The notes under the pieces are model-generated. The model saw only the letters and a list, made by a program, of their open reading frames with translations, searched no databases and was not told the DNA's origin. Shown here piece after piece: positions 50,358 through 59,788 of a stretch of 64,000 nucleotides of DNA; the stretch's first letter is position 1, and each line of letters starts with the position of its first letter. The DNA comes from Streptomyces sp. (GTDB taxonomy: Bacteria; Actinomycetota; Actinomycetes; Streptomycetales; Streptomycetaceae), in contig JABFVM010000276.1 in assembly GCA_013362785.1 (NCBI GenBank), forward strand, positions 23,912 through 87,911, given 5' to 3'. Position numbers and translations under genes: made by a program.

Positions 50358-51788
50358 ATGCCGCCCCATCTCTCTGCGGACCACCCCGCCGCCCAGCCGC
50401 CCGGGCGCGGCTCGGTCGACGCGCTCATCTCGCAGACGCGGCGGCTGCGGGGCGAGGTCGACGCTGTACGGCGGGACACGCAGAGCGACGGTTCGGGCCC
50501 GCGGGAGCGGTGGCAGCGGGCGCTGTGCGATCTCGCCCTGCATCAACTCAACGACCTGGACGAGCACTTGGCGCAGCTGCGGGACGGCCCGTCCGCCGCC
50601 TCCCCGGCTCCCGCGGCCGCGCCGGCCGACCCAGCGGTGACACCCCCGCCCCGGACCGGCGCGCTGCTCAGCCGGGTCGGCAGCGCGGAGTGGAACCTGC
50701 TGACGGACGAGGCCAGTTGGAGCGGCGAGCTGTACCAGATCCTGGGGCGTGACCCCGCCGCGGCGCCGCTCACCCTGGACGAGCTGCCGGCCCTGGTGCT
50801 CGACGAGGACCGGCCGAAGCTGACGTCGATGGTCACCCAGTGCCTGGTCGACGCCACGCCCATCGACGGGGAGTTCCGGATCGTCCGGCCGGACGGCGAG
50901 GTCCGCACCGTGCACATGATGGGCGAGCCCGTGCTCGACTCCGACGGCAGCACCGCCTCGATGTGGGCCGTGCTGCGGGACGTCAGTGAACTGCGCCGCA
51001 GCCAGCACGCGCTGAGCGAGACCCGTGACTCACTCCAACGCCACCGGCACCACGCGCAGACCGAGCACCGGCTGGCGGTCGAGTTGCAGGAGGCCGTGCT
51101 GCCGCCGTGGCGCGGCTCCCTGCGGCTCCCGCACCAGGGCCCTCGGACCCTGGACCTCGCCGCCCGCTATCTGCCGTCGTCGACCAGCGCGCTGATCGGC
51201 GGCGACTGGTACGACGCCCTCGAACTGGCCGACGGCGACACGTTGTTGAGCGTCGGCGACCTCACCGGACACGGTGTCGCCGTGACGTCGGGCATGGCGA
51301 CCCTGCTGGGCGCCGTACGCGGCATGGCGATGGCCGGCACCCAGCCGGGCCAACTGATGTCCTGGCTCAACCAGTTACTCGACGCCACCGTCCAGCCGGC
51401 CCTCGGCAGCGCCGTCTGCTGCCGCTACCGGCCGGACACCCGCACCCTGACCTGGGCGCAGGCCGGACACCCCGCCCCGCTGCTGTTCCGCGACGGGACG
51501 GGTCACCGGCTGAACGCACCGGACGGCGTCCTGCTGGGCGCCACCTCGGGTGCCGTATACGCGCAGGCCGAGGAGAGCCTCCGGGTGGGAGACCTGCTCC
51601 TGCTGCACACGGACGGACTCGTGCCGAGGCACAGCCGAACGGACTCCGTGCACCGGCTCCTCGAACTGGCCCCCCGCTTCGGCGGGGCACGCAGCGCACA
51701 GGACTGCGTACGGCTGGTCGTGGAGGAGTTCGGTGAGAGTGAGCGCGCGGACGACGCCTGCGTGCTGGTGGCCAGGGTGATGTCGTAG
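50358..51788 (+). CDS. PAS-domain PP2C/SpoIIE-type protein phosphatase with a TTA codon
   Basis: A 476-residue phosphatase: a 120-residue N-terminal helical part, PAS domain (about 105-225; EWNLLTDEASWSGELYQILG, EFRIVRPDGEVRTVHMMGEP), coiled linker (RDSLQRHRHHAQTEHRLAVE), and a SpoIIE/PP2C domain (about 255-476) with metal ligands in IGGDWYDALELADGDTLLSV, GDLTGHGVAVT and ADDACVLVARV. Such proteins dephosphorylate anti-anti-sigma factors. Leucine codon 340 (51375-51377) is TTA, so expression should depend on bldA. ATG 50358 follows CGGAG six bases upstream. It converges on the nsdB-like gene. Confidence 0.87.
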   Translation: MPPHLSADHPAAQPPGRGSVDALISQTRRLRGEVDAVRRDTQSDGSGPRERWQRALCDLALHQLNDLDEHLAQLRDGPSAASPAPAAAPADPAVTPPPRTGALLSRVGSAEWNLLTDEASWSGELYQILGRDPAAAPLTLDELPALVLDEDRPKLTSMVTQCLVDATPIDGEFRIVRPDGEVRTVHMMGEPVLDSDGSTASMWAVLRDVSELRRSQHALSETRDSLQRHRHHAQTEHRLAVELQEAVLPPWRGSLRLPHQGPRTLDLAARYLPSSTSALIGGDWYDALELADGDTLLSVGDLTGHGVAVTSGMATLLGAVRGMAMAGTQPGQLMSWLNQLLDATVQPALGSAVCCRYRPDTRTLTWAQAGHPAPLLFRDGTGHRLNAPDGVLLGATSGAVYAQAEESLRVGDLLLLHTDGLVPRHSRTDSVHRLLELAPRFGGARSAQDCVRLVVEEFGESERADDACVLVARVMS

Positions 51789-51841
51789 GACGTAGTGGGA
51801 CGTATGGGGGATCGGGCGCACAGGCCCCCTATGCCTGTGCG

Positions 51842-53338
51842 CTACGCCTTTGCGCTGTTGCCGCTGCCCGGCTTCTTCGCCTTGGGCAGTGCCAACCGGA
51901 TCTCCTCCCGCAGTTCGTGGATCTTCGGATAGCTGGAGTACTCGGCGGTGAGCCGGTACATCTGGCGCAGCCGGTCCCAGGTGCGGCCGGAGGAGTTCGA
52001 ACCCATCGACATCAGGGCCAGCCGTGCGTACCGGTCCGCCTGTTCGGGGTCGTCCGCGATGAAGCAGGCGGACGCCATGGACAGATGGTCGAAGATCTTC
52101 GAGCGCTCCCGGCCGTCGATGCGCAGGGCCAGGGCCTTCTCCGCGTAGTGCTGGGCGTGCGCGGCCGCGCCCGGCTCGAACTCGGCCAGCGTGCGGTAGG
52201 CCAGGGCCTGCATGCCGTACAGATCCTCGTCCTTGAAGGTCTGCATCCAGCTCGGCGGCGGTACGTCGCTCCGGTCGGAGACGAAGAGGTCCTCCGCCTG
52301 TCCGAGGGTGCGGCGCATGGCCTGGCCCTTGCCCATCGACGCCTGCGCCCAGGCCTCGATGGTGTGGAACATGGCCCTGGTGCGCGGCAGCACCTCGTCG
52401 CCGGAGCCGGACTGGGCGAGTTTCATGAGGTCGAGTGCGTCGTCGGGCCGGCCGAGGTGCACCATCTGGCGAGCCGCTCGGGAGAGCGCCTCCCCGGCGC
52501 GCGGCCGGTCGCCGCCCTCTCGGGCCGCGTGGGCGGCGATGACGAAGTACTTCTGGGCCGTGGGTTCCAGGCCGACGTCGTGCGACATCCAGCCCGCGAG
52601 GACGGCGAGGTTGGCGGCGACGCCCCACAGGCGCCGCTGCAGATGTTCGGGGTGCCGGTAGGCGAGCATGCCGCCCACCTCGTTGAGTTGGCCCACGACG
52701 GCCTTGCGCTGCAGCCCGCCGCCGCGGGCCGCGTCCCAGGCCCGGAACACTTCTACCGAGGCCTCCAGTTCCTCGATCTCCTGTGATCCGATGGGGGCGG
52801 CCTCGTAACGGTCGAGCCCCACGGGGTCGGCGTGCAAAGGGTCGTCGAACTGGGGGGCGTCGGCCCTGAGGGCCGGGTCGGTGTGCAGCCAGTCGTACAT
52901 GGCGCTGCTGAGTGCGGATCCCGCGGCGAGCGCGGCACCCGCGCCCACCAAGCCGCGTCGGTTGAGCATGAGGTCCATTCCCGTGAATTCGGTGAGGACC
53001 GCGGCGGTTCGCTCGGGCGCCCACGGCACACCGTCGGGATGCTCCACACTCCCGGCGTCCTGCCGTTTCCCCGCACGCCCGTGCCGGACCAGACCGAGGT
53101 CCTCGATGGTCACGACACGGCCGAGACGCTCGGTGAACAGGGCCGCCAGCACCCGCGGCACCGGATCGCGCGGGATCTCTCCCATGTCGATCCACCGCCG
53201 CACCCGCGAGGTGTCGGTCGCCAGCTGGGGGTGGCCCATGGCCGCCGCCTGCCGGTTGACCAGCCTCGCGAGCTCGCCCTTGGACCAGCCGGCCAGGCCG
53301 AACAGGTCCGATAGGCGGGTGTTGGGTTGTCCGCTCAC
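51842..53338 (-). CDS. nsdB: NsdA/NsdB-type TPR-like developmental regulator
   Basis: A 498-residue cytoplasmic regulator. Residues 1-80 are an HTH-like region (SDLFGLAGWSKGELARLVNR, SRVRRWIDMGEIPRDPVPRV), a hydrophobic segment at about 130-150 (RRGLVGAGAALAAGSALSSA) looks like a twin-arginine-style helix but without an export context, and the remainder (about 190-490) is a TPR-like helical array (LGRPDDALDLMKLAQSGS, AQHYAEKALALRIDGRERSK). NsdA and NsdB act as negative regulators of antibiotic production and development in S. coelicolor. Adjacent amtB/glnB genes, expected beside nsdA, are absent and a chaplin is near, favouring nsdB. GTG 53338 follows GGGGG six bases upstream. Confidence 0.82.
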   Translation of the reverse strand: MSGQPNTRLSDLFGLAGWSKGELARLVNRQAAAMGHPQLATDTSRVRRWIDMGEIPRDPVPRVLAALFTERLGRVVTIEDLGLVRHGRAGKRQDAGSVEHPDGVPWAPERTAAVLTEFTGMDLMLNRRGLVGAGAALAAGSALSSAMYDWLHTDPALRADAPQFDDPLHADPVGLDRYEAAPIGSQEIEELEASVEVFRAWDAARGGGLQRKAVVGQLNEVGGMLAYRHPEHLQRRLWGVAANLAVLAGWMSHDVGLEPTAQKYFVIAAHAAREGGDRPRAGEALSRAARQMVHLGRPDDALDLMKLAQSGSGDEVLPRTRAMFHTIEAWAQASMGKGQAMRRTLGQAEDLFVSDRSDVPPPSWMQTFKDEDLYGMQALAYRTLAEFEPGAAAHAQHYAEKALALRIDGRERSKIFDHLSMASACFIADDPEQADRYARLALMSMGSNSSGRTWDRLRQMYRLTAEYSSYPKIHELREEIRLALPKAKKPGSGNSAKA

Positions 53339-53571
53339 GTCAAGCCCCCAGGTTCTCGGCTGAGTTGACAGTAGCCCCGTGAGAGTTGCCTCGGGACTAT
53401 TCGCCAGGGTTCGCCAGGGCTCGCCAGATGGTGTGCCACTGGGCATCGGGTGTCAGGTAGGAACGCGCCACCCCGACCCGGTCGCCGAGGGACATTCCCC
53501 AGGGTGCACCCGGGCGGCCGGATCGGGCAGCGCTTTGACGTCGCAGGCACACGAAGGGATCTGTCTCTCCC

Positions 53572-54720
53572 ATGTACGCAGCATCGTCCTCCGTGTCCGC
53601 CCCGCCCCGGTCGCTGCGAGCCCGTCCGGCGGGCAGCGGCCCCTACCTCGACCCCGCGCGGCCGACGGCCGCCCCCGCTCCCGTGCTCGGTGCGGGTCGG
53701 CCGCGGCGCGCGCCGGGGCTCGGCACCCAACCGCTCAGCGGGAGACTCGACTTGTCCGGCCCTCAGGGCGCCCAGCTGCGCACGGCGATCGCGTCGGTGC
53801 ACCGGATCTGCCCGGAGTTCACCCCGGTCCAGGTACTGCGGCGCAGCGGGCGGTCCGTCCTTCTGGTCGGCACGACCGGGCGCAGCACGGCCGTCGCCAA
53901 GTGTTTACTGGACCACTCCCCTACGTGGGCCGAGCGGATCCGGCACGAGATAGCGGCATACCGCTCGTTCGTCCGGCACCGCCCCCCGGTGCGGGTGCCG
54001 AGACTGATCGCGGCGGATCCGGACAACTGCACACTGGTCATCGAGCGGATGCCGGGCCGGGTCGCGGCACTGCAGCGGCACCCGTTGGAGGCGCCGCCGC
54101 GGGCGGACATCCGGGCGGCACTCGGAGCGATCTGCCGGCTCAACTCGTGGCGGCCGCCGGCGGGCACGTTCGACGCCCCGCTGGAGTACGCGGACCGGAT
54201 CTCCCGGTTCCATGAGCTGGGTCTGCTCACCGACCGGGACATGGGCGATCTGCAGAAGCTGCTGCACGGCATCGCGGCCTCCGCGGGCCGTCAGGGCATG
54301 GGCCAGTTCTGCCACGGCGACGCGCTGCTGTCGAACATCCTGCTCTCACCGGCCGGTCCAGTGCTGGTGGACTGGGAGCACGCGGGCTGGTACCTGCCGG
54401 GCTACGACCTGGCGACGCTGTGGTCGGTGCTCGGGGACGCACCGGTGGCCCGGCGGCAGATCAGCCAGATCGCGCAGTCGGCGGGCCCGGCGTCACGGGA
54501 CGCGTTCCTGGTGAACCTGATGCTGGTGCTGACGCGTGAGATCCGTACCTATGAGACGGCCGTGCAGCGTTCGATGCACGACTCGACCCCGGCGGCACCG
54601 GGAGTGGCCCACCCGGGTGCTGCGCCGTCCGGCGAGGAACAGCGGCTTCTGCTGAGGCGGCTGCACGACGACTGCCAGTTGGCCCGCCGGGCCGTACGAG
54701 CGGCGGTCGGTACTCGCTGA
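53572..54720 (+). CDS. Aminoglycoside-phosphotransferase-fold kinase with a TTA codon
   Basis: A 382-residue APH/choline-kinase-fold protein. ATP-binding N lobe with AVAKCLLDH (Lys), catalytic loop [15 protein letters not shown] (H-G-D-x5-N) and metal-binding V-D-W-E-H-A-G are all intact, so it is probably an active small-molecule or protein kinase rather than a resistance enzyme. The N-terminal 55 residues are Pro/Arg/Ala-rich. Codon 112 (53905-53907) is TTA, implying bldA dependence. It is divergent from the nsdB-like gene, and a 19-bp terminator hairpin follows the stop. Confidence 0.82.
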   Translation: MYAASSSVSAPPRSLRARPAGSGPYLDPARPTAAPAPVLGAGRPRRAPGLGTQPLSGRLDLSGPQGAQLRTAIASVHRICPEFTPVQVLRRSGRSVLLVGTTGRSTAVAKCLLDHSPTWAERIRHEIAAYRSFVRHRPPVRVPRLIAADPDNCTLVIERMPGRVAALQRHPLEAPPRADIRAALGAICRLNSWRPPAGTFDAPLEYADRISRFHELGLLTDRDMGDLQKLLHGIAASAGRQGMGQFCHGDALLSNILLSPAGPVLVDWEHAGWYLPGYDLATLWSVLGDAPVARRQISQIAQSAGPASRDAFLVNLMLVLTREIRTYETAVQRSMHDSTPAAPGVAHPGAAPSGEEQRLLLRRLHDDCQLARRAVRAAVGTR

Positions 54721-54725
54721 CGGGG

Positions 54726-54775
54726 ACGAAGGCCCGCGGTACGCGCTGAGACAGCGGCGTACCGCGGGCCTTCGT
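54726..54775 (+). terminator. Strong terminator after the APH-like gene
   Basis: Perfect 19-bp stem (54726-54744 with 54757-54775) with a 12-base loop, beginning six bases after the stop codon. It is the longest hairpin in the window. Confidence 0.9.
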
Positions 54776-55016
54776 GTGTGCGTTCACGTGTACGGCGGCG
54801 ACGAGTTCCGCCATCCGGCCGTACGGCACCCACTGGTGTACGCCACTGACGCCGCGCAGGCCCGGCGGCCGTCGCGGCGAAACTCCCGGGAATCATGGTT
54901 GACAAGGGAATTCATCCGGCCCTTGGCATGATTGACGGATCGTCGGACAGCCGGTACCACTGACGGACGCCCGGCCCCGCACGGCTCATCGCGCCCGACC
55001 GTCCCAGGAGGCTGCA

Positions 55017-56936
55017 TTGCGAGGATCCGTCACCGCCATGGCCGCCGCGACCCTGCTGGTCCCGTTGCTCGGCGCGGCCCCGTCCGACGCCCGGGAGACG
55101 GGGGACCGTCTGCAGTCGGCCTTCGCGTCCGCCGCCGCCGAGTACCACGTGCCGCAGAGTGTCCTGCTCGGCGTCTCCTATCTTCAGTCCCGCTGGGACG
55201 CGCACGGCGGGGCGCCCAGCGTGACCGGCGGCTACGGCCCGATGCACCTCACCGACGCGCGCACCGCGCTCGCCGGACAGGTCCCGCACCACAGCGAGGG
55301 CTCGGAGGACCCGCGCGGCGACGGCGCCCGCAAGCCCCTGCACCCGAAGGCGGAGCCGCCGAAGAACTCGGAGCTGCCGGCTCGCCTCAGGACGCTGCCG
55401 AAGGCGGCCGAACTGACCGGGCTGAGCGCGGAGCGGCTGCGCAAGGACCCGGCCGCCAACGTGGCCGGCGGTGCCGCCCTGCTCGCGGCCGAGCAGAAGG
55501 CGCTGGGCCGGCCGCTGAGCTCCGATCCGGCGGACTGGTACGGCGCGGTGGCCCGTTTCTCCGGCGCCGACGACACCGCGACGGCGGCGGCGTACGCGAA
55601 CGACGTCTACGCCGTGCTGCGCACCGGCCAGAAGCGCCGTACGGACGCGGGCCAACTGGTCGCCCTGGCCGCCCAGCCGCGCCTCTCCCCCGACACCGGG
55701 CAGTTGCGTCGGGCGGGACTGCGCACGCTGGAGACGGAGGAGACCGAGTGCCCGCCGACGGTGTCCTGCGAGTGGGTCCCGGCACCCTACGAGCAGTTCG
55801 GTGAGGGCGACTACGGCAACCACGACCTGGGGAACCGTCCGGCGTCGCAGCCCATCCGGTACATCGTCATCCATGACACGGAGGGCACCTGGGACGGGGT
55901 CCTCAAGATGGTGCAGGACCCGACCTATGTGTCGTGGCAGTACTCGCTGCGCTCCACCGACGGCCACATCGCCCAGCATGTGAAGGCCAAGGACGTGGCC
56001 TGGCACGCGGGCAACTGGTACATCAACGCCAAGTCGATCGGCCTGGAGCACGAGGGCTTCCTGGCGCGGCCGGACGCCTGGTACACGGAGGCGATGTACC
56101 GGTCCTCGGCCCGGCTGGTGACGTATCTCGCCGGCAAGTACGGCATCCCGCTGGACCGGCAGCACATCCTCGGCCACGACACCGTGCCGGGCGGGACCGC
56201 CTCGGCGGTGCGCGGCATGCACACCGACCCGGGTCCGTACTGGGACTGGCGGCACTACTTCGAGCTGCTCGGGCGCCCCATCGTGCCCACCGCCGGGCCG
56301 TTCGGCGGCCTGGTGACGATCCGCCCCGACTACGCCGCCAACCGGCCCGAGTACACCGGCTGTGTCACCGCGGGCGAGCCCTGCGCGGACCACGGTTCGA
56401 GCGCGGTGCGGCTGTACTCCGGGCCCGGCGAGTCGTATCCCCTGATCAAGGACATCGGTCTGGGCACGACCCCGAGCAAGGGCGTGAACGACCTGTCCTC
56501 ACGGGTCTCGACCGGTCAGCAGTACGCGGTCGCCGGCCGGGAGGGCGAGTGGACGGCGATCTGGTACCTGGGCCAGAAGGCGTGGTTCAAGAACCCGAGG
56601 AAGGGCCCGACCGCGGTGAGCGCGGCCGGGCCGGTGGTGACGCCGAAGGACGGCGTGGCGAGCGTCCCGGTGTACGGGCGCGCCTACCCCGAGGCCTCCG
56701 CCTATCCGGCGGACGTGCCCGCCCAGGAGGTGTCGCCGCTGCCGTACACCCTGCCGGCCGGACAGCAGTACGCGCTGGGCGACAGGGTGTCGGGCCAGTA
56801 CTACTACGCCGTGTCGTTCGACGATGCCTCTCACCGGGTCGTGATCGGCAAGGACCAGTACTACGAGATCCAGTTCGGTCACCGGGTGGCGTTCGTGCGG
56901 GCGGACGATGTGCGGGTGGTGCCGTCGGGCTGGTGA
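55017..56936 (+). CDS. Secreted N-acetylmuramoyl-L-alanine amidase (Amidase_2/PGRP) with SLT-like N-terminal domain
   Basis: A 639-residue exported peptidoglycan hydrolase. Signal peptide (1-22) is followed by a lytic-transglycosylase-like domain (25-235; VPQSVLLGVSYLQSRWDAHG, where the expected catalytic Glu before S-R-W is Gln), and an amidase_2 domain (about 275-430) with zinc ligands beginning at H286 in YIVIHDTEGTWDG, then VAWHAGNWYINAKSIGLEHE and ILGHDTVPGG. The C-terminal 190 residues hold SH3-like repeats (VRLYSGPGESYPLIKDIGLG). TTG 55017 is chosen because AGGAGG lies five bases upstream. It cleaves the stem peptide from muramic acid. Confidence 0.88.
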   Translation: MRGSVTAMAAATLLVPLLGAAPSDARETGDRLQSAFASAAAEYHVPQSVLLGVSYLQSRWDAHGGAPSVTGGYGPMHLTDARTALAGQVPHHSEGSEDPRGDGARKPLHPKAEPPKNSELPARLRTLPKAAELTGLSAERLRKDPAANVAGGAALLAAEQKALGRPLSSDPADWYGAVARFSGADDTATAAAYANDVYAVLRTGQKRRTDAGQLVALAAQPRLSPDTGQLRRAGLRTLETEETECPPTVSCEWVPAPYEQFGEGDYGNHDLGNRPASQPIRYIVIHDTEGTWDGVLKMVQDPTYVSWQYSLRSTDGHIAQHVKAKDVAWHAGNWYINAKSIGLEHEGFLARPDAWYTEAMYRSSARLVTYLAGKYGIPLDRQHILGHDTVPGGTASAVRGMHTDPGPYWDWRHYFELLGRPIVPTAGPFGGLVTIRPDYAANRPEYTGCVTAGEPCADHGSSAVRLYSGPGESYPLIKDIGLGTTPSKGVNDLSSRVSTGQQYAVAGREGEWTAIWYLGQKAWFKNPRKGPTAVSAAGPVVTPKDGVASVPVYGRAYPEASAYPADVPAQEVSPLPYTLPAGQQYALGDRVSGQYYYAVSFDDASHRVVIGKDQYYEIQFGHRVAFVRADDVRVVPSGW

Positions 56937-57023
56937 CGGCGCGTCCGCGTCACACGACATGACCCCTGACGCCAGAGATCCGATGACTCTGCGGCAAGGG
57001 TCATGACAACACCAACCAACCAA

Positions 57024-57049
57024 CATGGCCCCGATCGATCGGGGCCATG
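57024..57049. terminator. 26-bp perfect palindrome between convergent genes
   Basis: The arms at 57024-57036 and 57037-57049 are exact inverted copies with no loop bases, a shape suited to a bidirectional terminator between the amidase gene and the minus-strand hypothetical gene. An 8-bp inverted repeat CATGACCC/GGGTCATG flanks it at 56958-56965 and 56998-57005. Confidence 0.7.
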
Positions 57050-57072
57050 ACTGTCCGGGGGAACCGGGCGGT

Positions 57073-57570
57073 TCAGCCCTGCTGGAAGAGCTCCGCGGGC
57101 AGCGGCTTCAACAGGGCGTACAGGTCGTCGGTGATGGGGCGGTCCCAGGCGGCGATGGTGACCAGGACGTTGTCGCTGCGGTCGAACTGCACGCAGGAGA
57201 TCCGGCTCTCGGAGAGCTTCAGACGGCGCACGATCAGGAGGTTGTCGCCCTGCATCACCGGCACGTCCTCGCTGCCGACGACGGTGATCTCCTCGTCGTT
57301 CTCCAGGGCCAGCAGCAGCTGCGCGACCTCGAACGGGATCTCGCCCTCGGTGACGTCACGGGCCGGCGAGCCCTCCGGGAGGTTGCCGATGATCATCGCG
57401 GGGCCGCGGCCGCCGAAGAGGTCGTATCGCAGGAAGACGCCCTGACAGCTGCCGTCCGGGGCGGGCAGCAGCCCGGCGCCCAGATTGCCCGGCCAGTCGC
57501 CCGGGTCCATGGCCAGTACGTCGAAGTCGGGCCCGGCGGGCGTGGCACTGCGGCGGCGGAGGAACGACAT
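57073..57570 (-). CDS. Conserved hypothetical protein
   Basis: A 165-residue soluble protein with no signal or membrane segment. Its sequence (MSFLRRRSATPAGPDFDVLAM, cut here, then DPGDWPGNLGAGLLPAPDG, FLRYDLFGGRGPAMIIGNLP and CVQFDRSDNVLVTIAAWDRP) belongs to no family I can name; I recall similar Streptomyces proteins of the same size without function. Beta-rich with an even distribution of charged residues. ATG 57570. It converges on the amidase gene and is divergent from an APH-like gene. Confidence 0.6.
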   Translation of the reverse strand: MSFLRRRSATPAGPDFDVLAMDPGDWPGNLGAGLLPAPDGSCQGVFLRYDLFGGRGPAMIIGNLPEGSPARDVTEGEIPFEVAQLLLALENDEEITVVGSEDVPVMQGDNLLIVRRLKLSESRISCVQFDRSDNVLVTIAAWDRPITDDLYALLKPLPAELFQQG

Positions 57571-57741
57571 GTCGCCATGGTACGTGGCCGGACCTGCTCC
57601 GTGACGTGCGGGCAGCGGTTCGGGCGTTGCTCCCTCGCCGCCCCCGCACCCATCAGCGCGGGGCCTCGGGTGCTCCGCCGCACGGCCGGACGCCGCACAA
57701 ATCCGTTGCCGACCGGCCGGGGGCGCCCTACGGTCGCGATC

Positions 57742-58665
57742 ATGCTGCCTCCGGTGGAAACGGACGAGGAATGGGACGCGGTCGTCCCCGACGAAACCGT
57801 CATGCGGCCCGGCGTGGAGGACCTGTGCGCCCGCCTCGGTCTGGCCGGAGCGCCGCTGACCCGTTTCCCCGACGGGTCGCAGCCGGTGTACGCCGTGGGC
57901 GACGCACACGTCCTCAAGCTGTTCCCCGGCGCCGCCGCCCGGGACGGCGAGGCCGAGGGCCGGGTCCTGTCCCATCTCCAGGGGCTCCTGCCGGTACCGA
58001 CACCGCGGGTGCGCGATACCGGCGGGTACGAGAACGGCTGGCGGTACGTACTGATGTCCCGGCTGCGCGGCGAGAACCTGGCCGGCGTCTGGGACCGAGT
58101 CCCGCGTGCCGACCGTGAGCGCCTCGTCGCCGAGATCGGTGAGGCCCTCGCCGTGCTCCACACGCTCGATCCCGGGCCGCTCGAAGACGTCCTCGGGCCC
58201 GGGGACTGGGGCGCGTTCGTGGACCGACAGCGCGCCGGAGCCGTCGGGCGGCAGCGTGGGCGCGGGCTGTCGGCCGAGTGGCTGGAGCAGATCCCCGAGT
58301 TCCTCGGCTCGGTCCCGCTGCCGCGCACTCCACGGCGTTCCCTGCTGCACACCGAGGTCATGCAACAGCACTTCCTCGTCGACCCCGACGGCTGGCGGCT
58401 GACCGGCCTCTACGACTTCGAGCCGGCCATGATCGGCGACCGGGCCTACGACTTCGTCGGCGTGGGCGTGTTCGTCACCCGGGGCGACCCGCGGCTGCTG
58501 GCCCGCCTCGCCGAGTCGTACGGCACCGTCTTCGACCCGGACGAGCTGCTGGCGTACACGCTGCTGCACGTGTACAGCAACCTGCCCTGGTATCTACGGG
58601 AGTTGGGCGCGCCGGCCGACGGCACGCTGCCGTCGCTGGCCCGGGCCTGGTTCGGCACCGACTGA
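57742..58665 (+). CDS. APH-fold protein with altered catalytic loop
   Basis: A 307-residue phosphotransferase-fold protein. The N lobe has VYAVGDAHVLKLFPGAA (Lys), and the C lobe contains LLHTEVMQQHFLVD where active family members have H-G-D-x5-N, so the catalytic Asp is Glu and the Asn is His. The metal-binding Y-D-F-E-P-A-M is retained. It may be inactive as a kinase or belong to the variant group found in actinobacteria. ATG 57742 gives the normal start. It stands alone. Confidence 0.75.
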   Translation: MLPPVETDEEWDAVVPDETVMRPGVEDLCARLGLAGAPLTRFPDGSQPVYAVGDAHVLKLFPGAAARDGEAEGRVLSHLQGLLPVPTPRVRDTGGYENGWRYVLMSRLRGENLAGVWDRVPRADRERLVAEIGEALAVLHTLDPGPLEDVLGPGDWGAFVDRQRAGAVGRQRGRGLSAEWLEQIPEFLGSVPLPRTPRRSLLHTEVMQQHFLVDPDGWRLTGLYDFEPAMIGDRAYDFVGVGVFVTRGDPRLLARLAESYGTVFDPDELLAYTLLHVYSNLPWYLRELGAPADGTLPSLARAWFGTD

Positions 58666-58704
58666 CGGGGCCGGGGCACTCGACCGCCCGGCGGGCCGGG
58701 CCGC

Positions 58705-59610
58705 TCACCCCTGCGACGGTGCGGGCGGCACCACCGCGATCGGGCTCGCGGCGTGCAGCAGGACCGCGTGGGTGACCGAGCCCATCATGCGGGCGGGGGC
58801 CAGCAGGCGTCGCCGGTGGCGGCCCACGACGACCAGGTCCGCGTCCTTGGAGGCGGCGACGAGATGGCCCGCCGCGTCACCCGGGGCCACGTACGCCTCG
58901 GCGTGGACCTCCGGGTGGCGTTCGCGGTGCGGGTCGAGGAAGCCTTCGGCGAGGGTGCGGGTCGCGGCCTCGACGGCGTCCTGGTCCTCGGACGGCTGCA
59001 TGACCTGCGCGGTCACCGCCGTCCAGAGGTGCAGGGGCCAGGCGTAGGCGGCGACGACCTGGAGGCGGGCGCCGCGCAGGGCGGCCTCGGCGAAGGCGAA
59101 GGACAGCGCGGCCTCGTCGGGGCTGTCGACCTGGAGGCCGACGACGACCCGCGGCCCCGGCTCGATGGGCATCCCGTCGTGGACCGGGCGCCCCGGCTTG
59201 GGCACCACGACGACCGGGCACTCGGCGTCGCGTGCGGCGGCCATGCCGTTGGAGCCGAGCAGCAGTCCGGTGAAGCCTCCCCGGCCTCGGCTGCCCAGCA
59301 CCAGCAGTTCGGCGGTGGAGCTCAGTTCGAACAGCACCGCACCGGGCGTCCCCTCCAGGGCGACGTACTCCAGGCCCGGCCGCTCGACCCGGCCCTCCAG
59401 ATAGCGGCGTACCCGGTCGAGCACCGGATCGTCGTCCGGTGTGGGCCGCCCGGCGGGCAGGACCTCGGGCCCGGCCCAGGACGCGTACTGCTGGACGTGG
59501 ACCACCCGCAGCGGCGCCTTGCGCACCAGGGCGGTGTCGAAGGCCCAGTCCAGCGCGACGAGGCTGTCGTCCGAACCGTCGACCGCCACGATGACCGGCA
59601 GGGTGCTCAT
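58705..59610 (-). CDS. Tandem universal stress protein
   Basis: A 301-residue protein with two UspA domains (about 1-140 and 152-296). ATP-binding motifs are LGSRGRGGFTGLLLGSNG in the first (G-x2-G-x9-G-S/N) and VGRHRRRLLAPARMMGSVTH in the second. ADA at each N terminus (VAVDGSDDSLVALDWAF, VVGLQVDSPDEAALSFAFAE) is standard. These proteins bind ATP and act in stress survival and dormancy. No regulatory site was found upstream. Confidence 0.9.
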   Translation of the reverse strand: MSTLPVIVAVDGSDDSLVALDWAFDTALVRKAPLRVVHVQQYASWAGPEVLPAGRPTPDDDPVLDRVRRYLEGRVERPGLEYVALEGTPGAVLFELSSTAELLVLGSRGRGGFTGLLLGSNGMAAARDAECPVVVVPKPGRPVHDGMPIEPGPRVVVGLQVDSPDEAALSFAFAEAALRGARLQVVAAYAWPLHLWTAVTAQVMQPSEDQDAVEAATRTLAEGFLDPHRERHPEVHAEAYVAPGDAAGHLVAASKDADLVVVGRHRRRLLAPARMMGSVTHAVLLHAASPIAVVPPAPSQG

Positions 59611-59788
59611 GGGTTCCTCACCTCCGGAATACGACCTTCCCGCTCCCGGGGCCAGCCTGGCTCAGGCGTCGCCCTCAGGAGGGTCCTCAAGGTCGCGTGT
59701 CCGGAAAAACGGGCGGAACACACCCGGATCGGCCCGAAGGCGGCCGGCGCGCGGGGCGACCGCCCGCCGGCTCACCCGGGCCCGTGCG

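Noticed and set aside
53572..54720. APH-like gene as an antibiotic-resistance determinant
   Set aside because: The fold is generic, the N terminus is long and atypical, and no antibiotic biosynthesis genes are near; a housekeeping or regulatory kinase is more likely.
54899..54930. TTGACA upstream of the amidase as a vegetative promoter
   Set aside because: No acceptable -10 hexamer is found 16-19 bases downstream.
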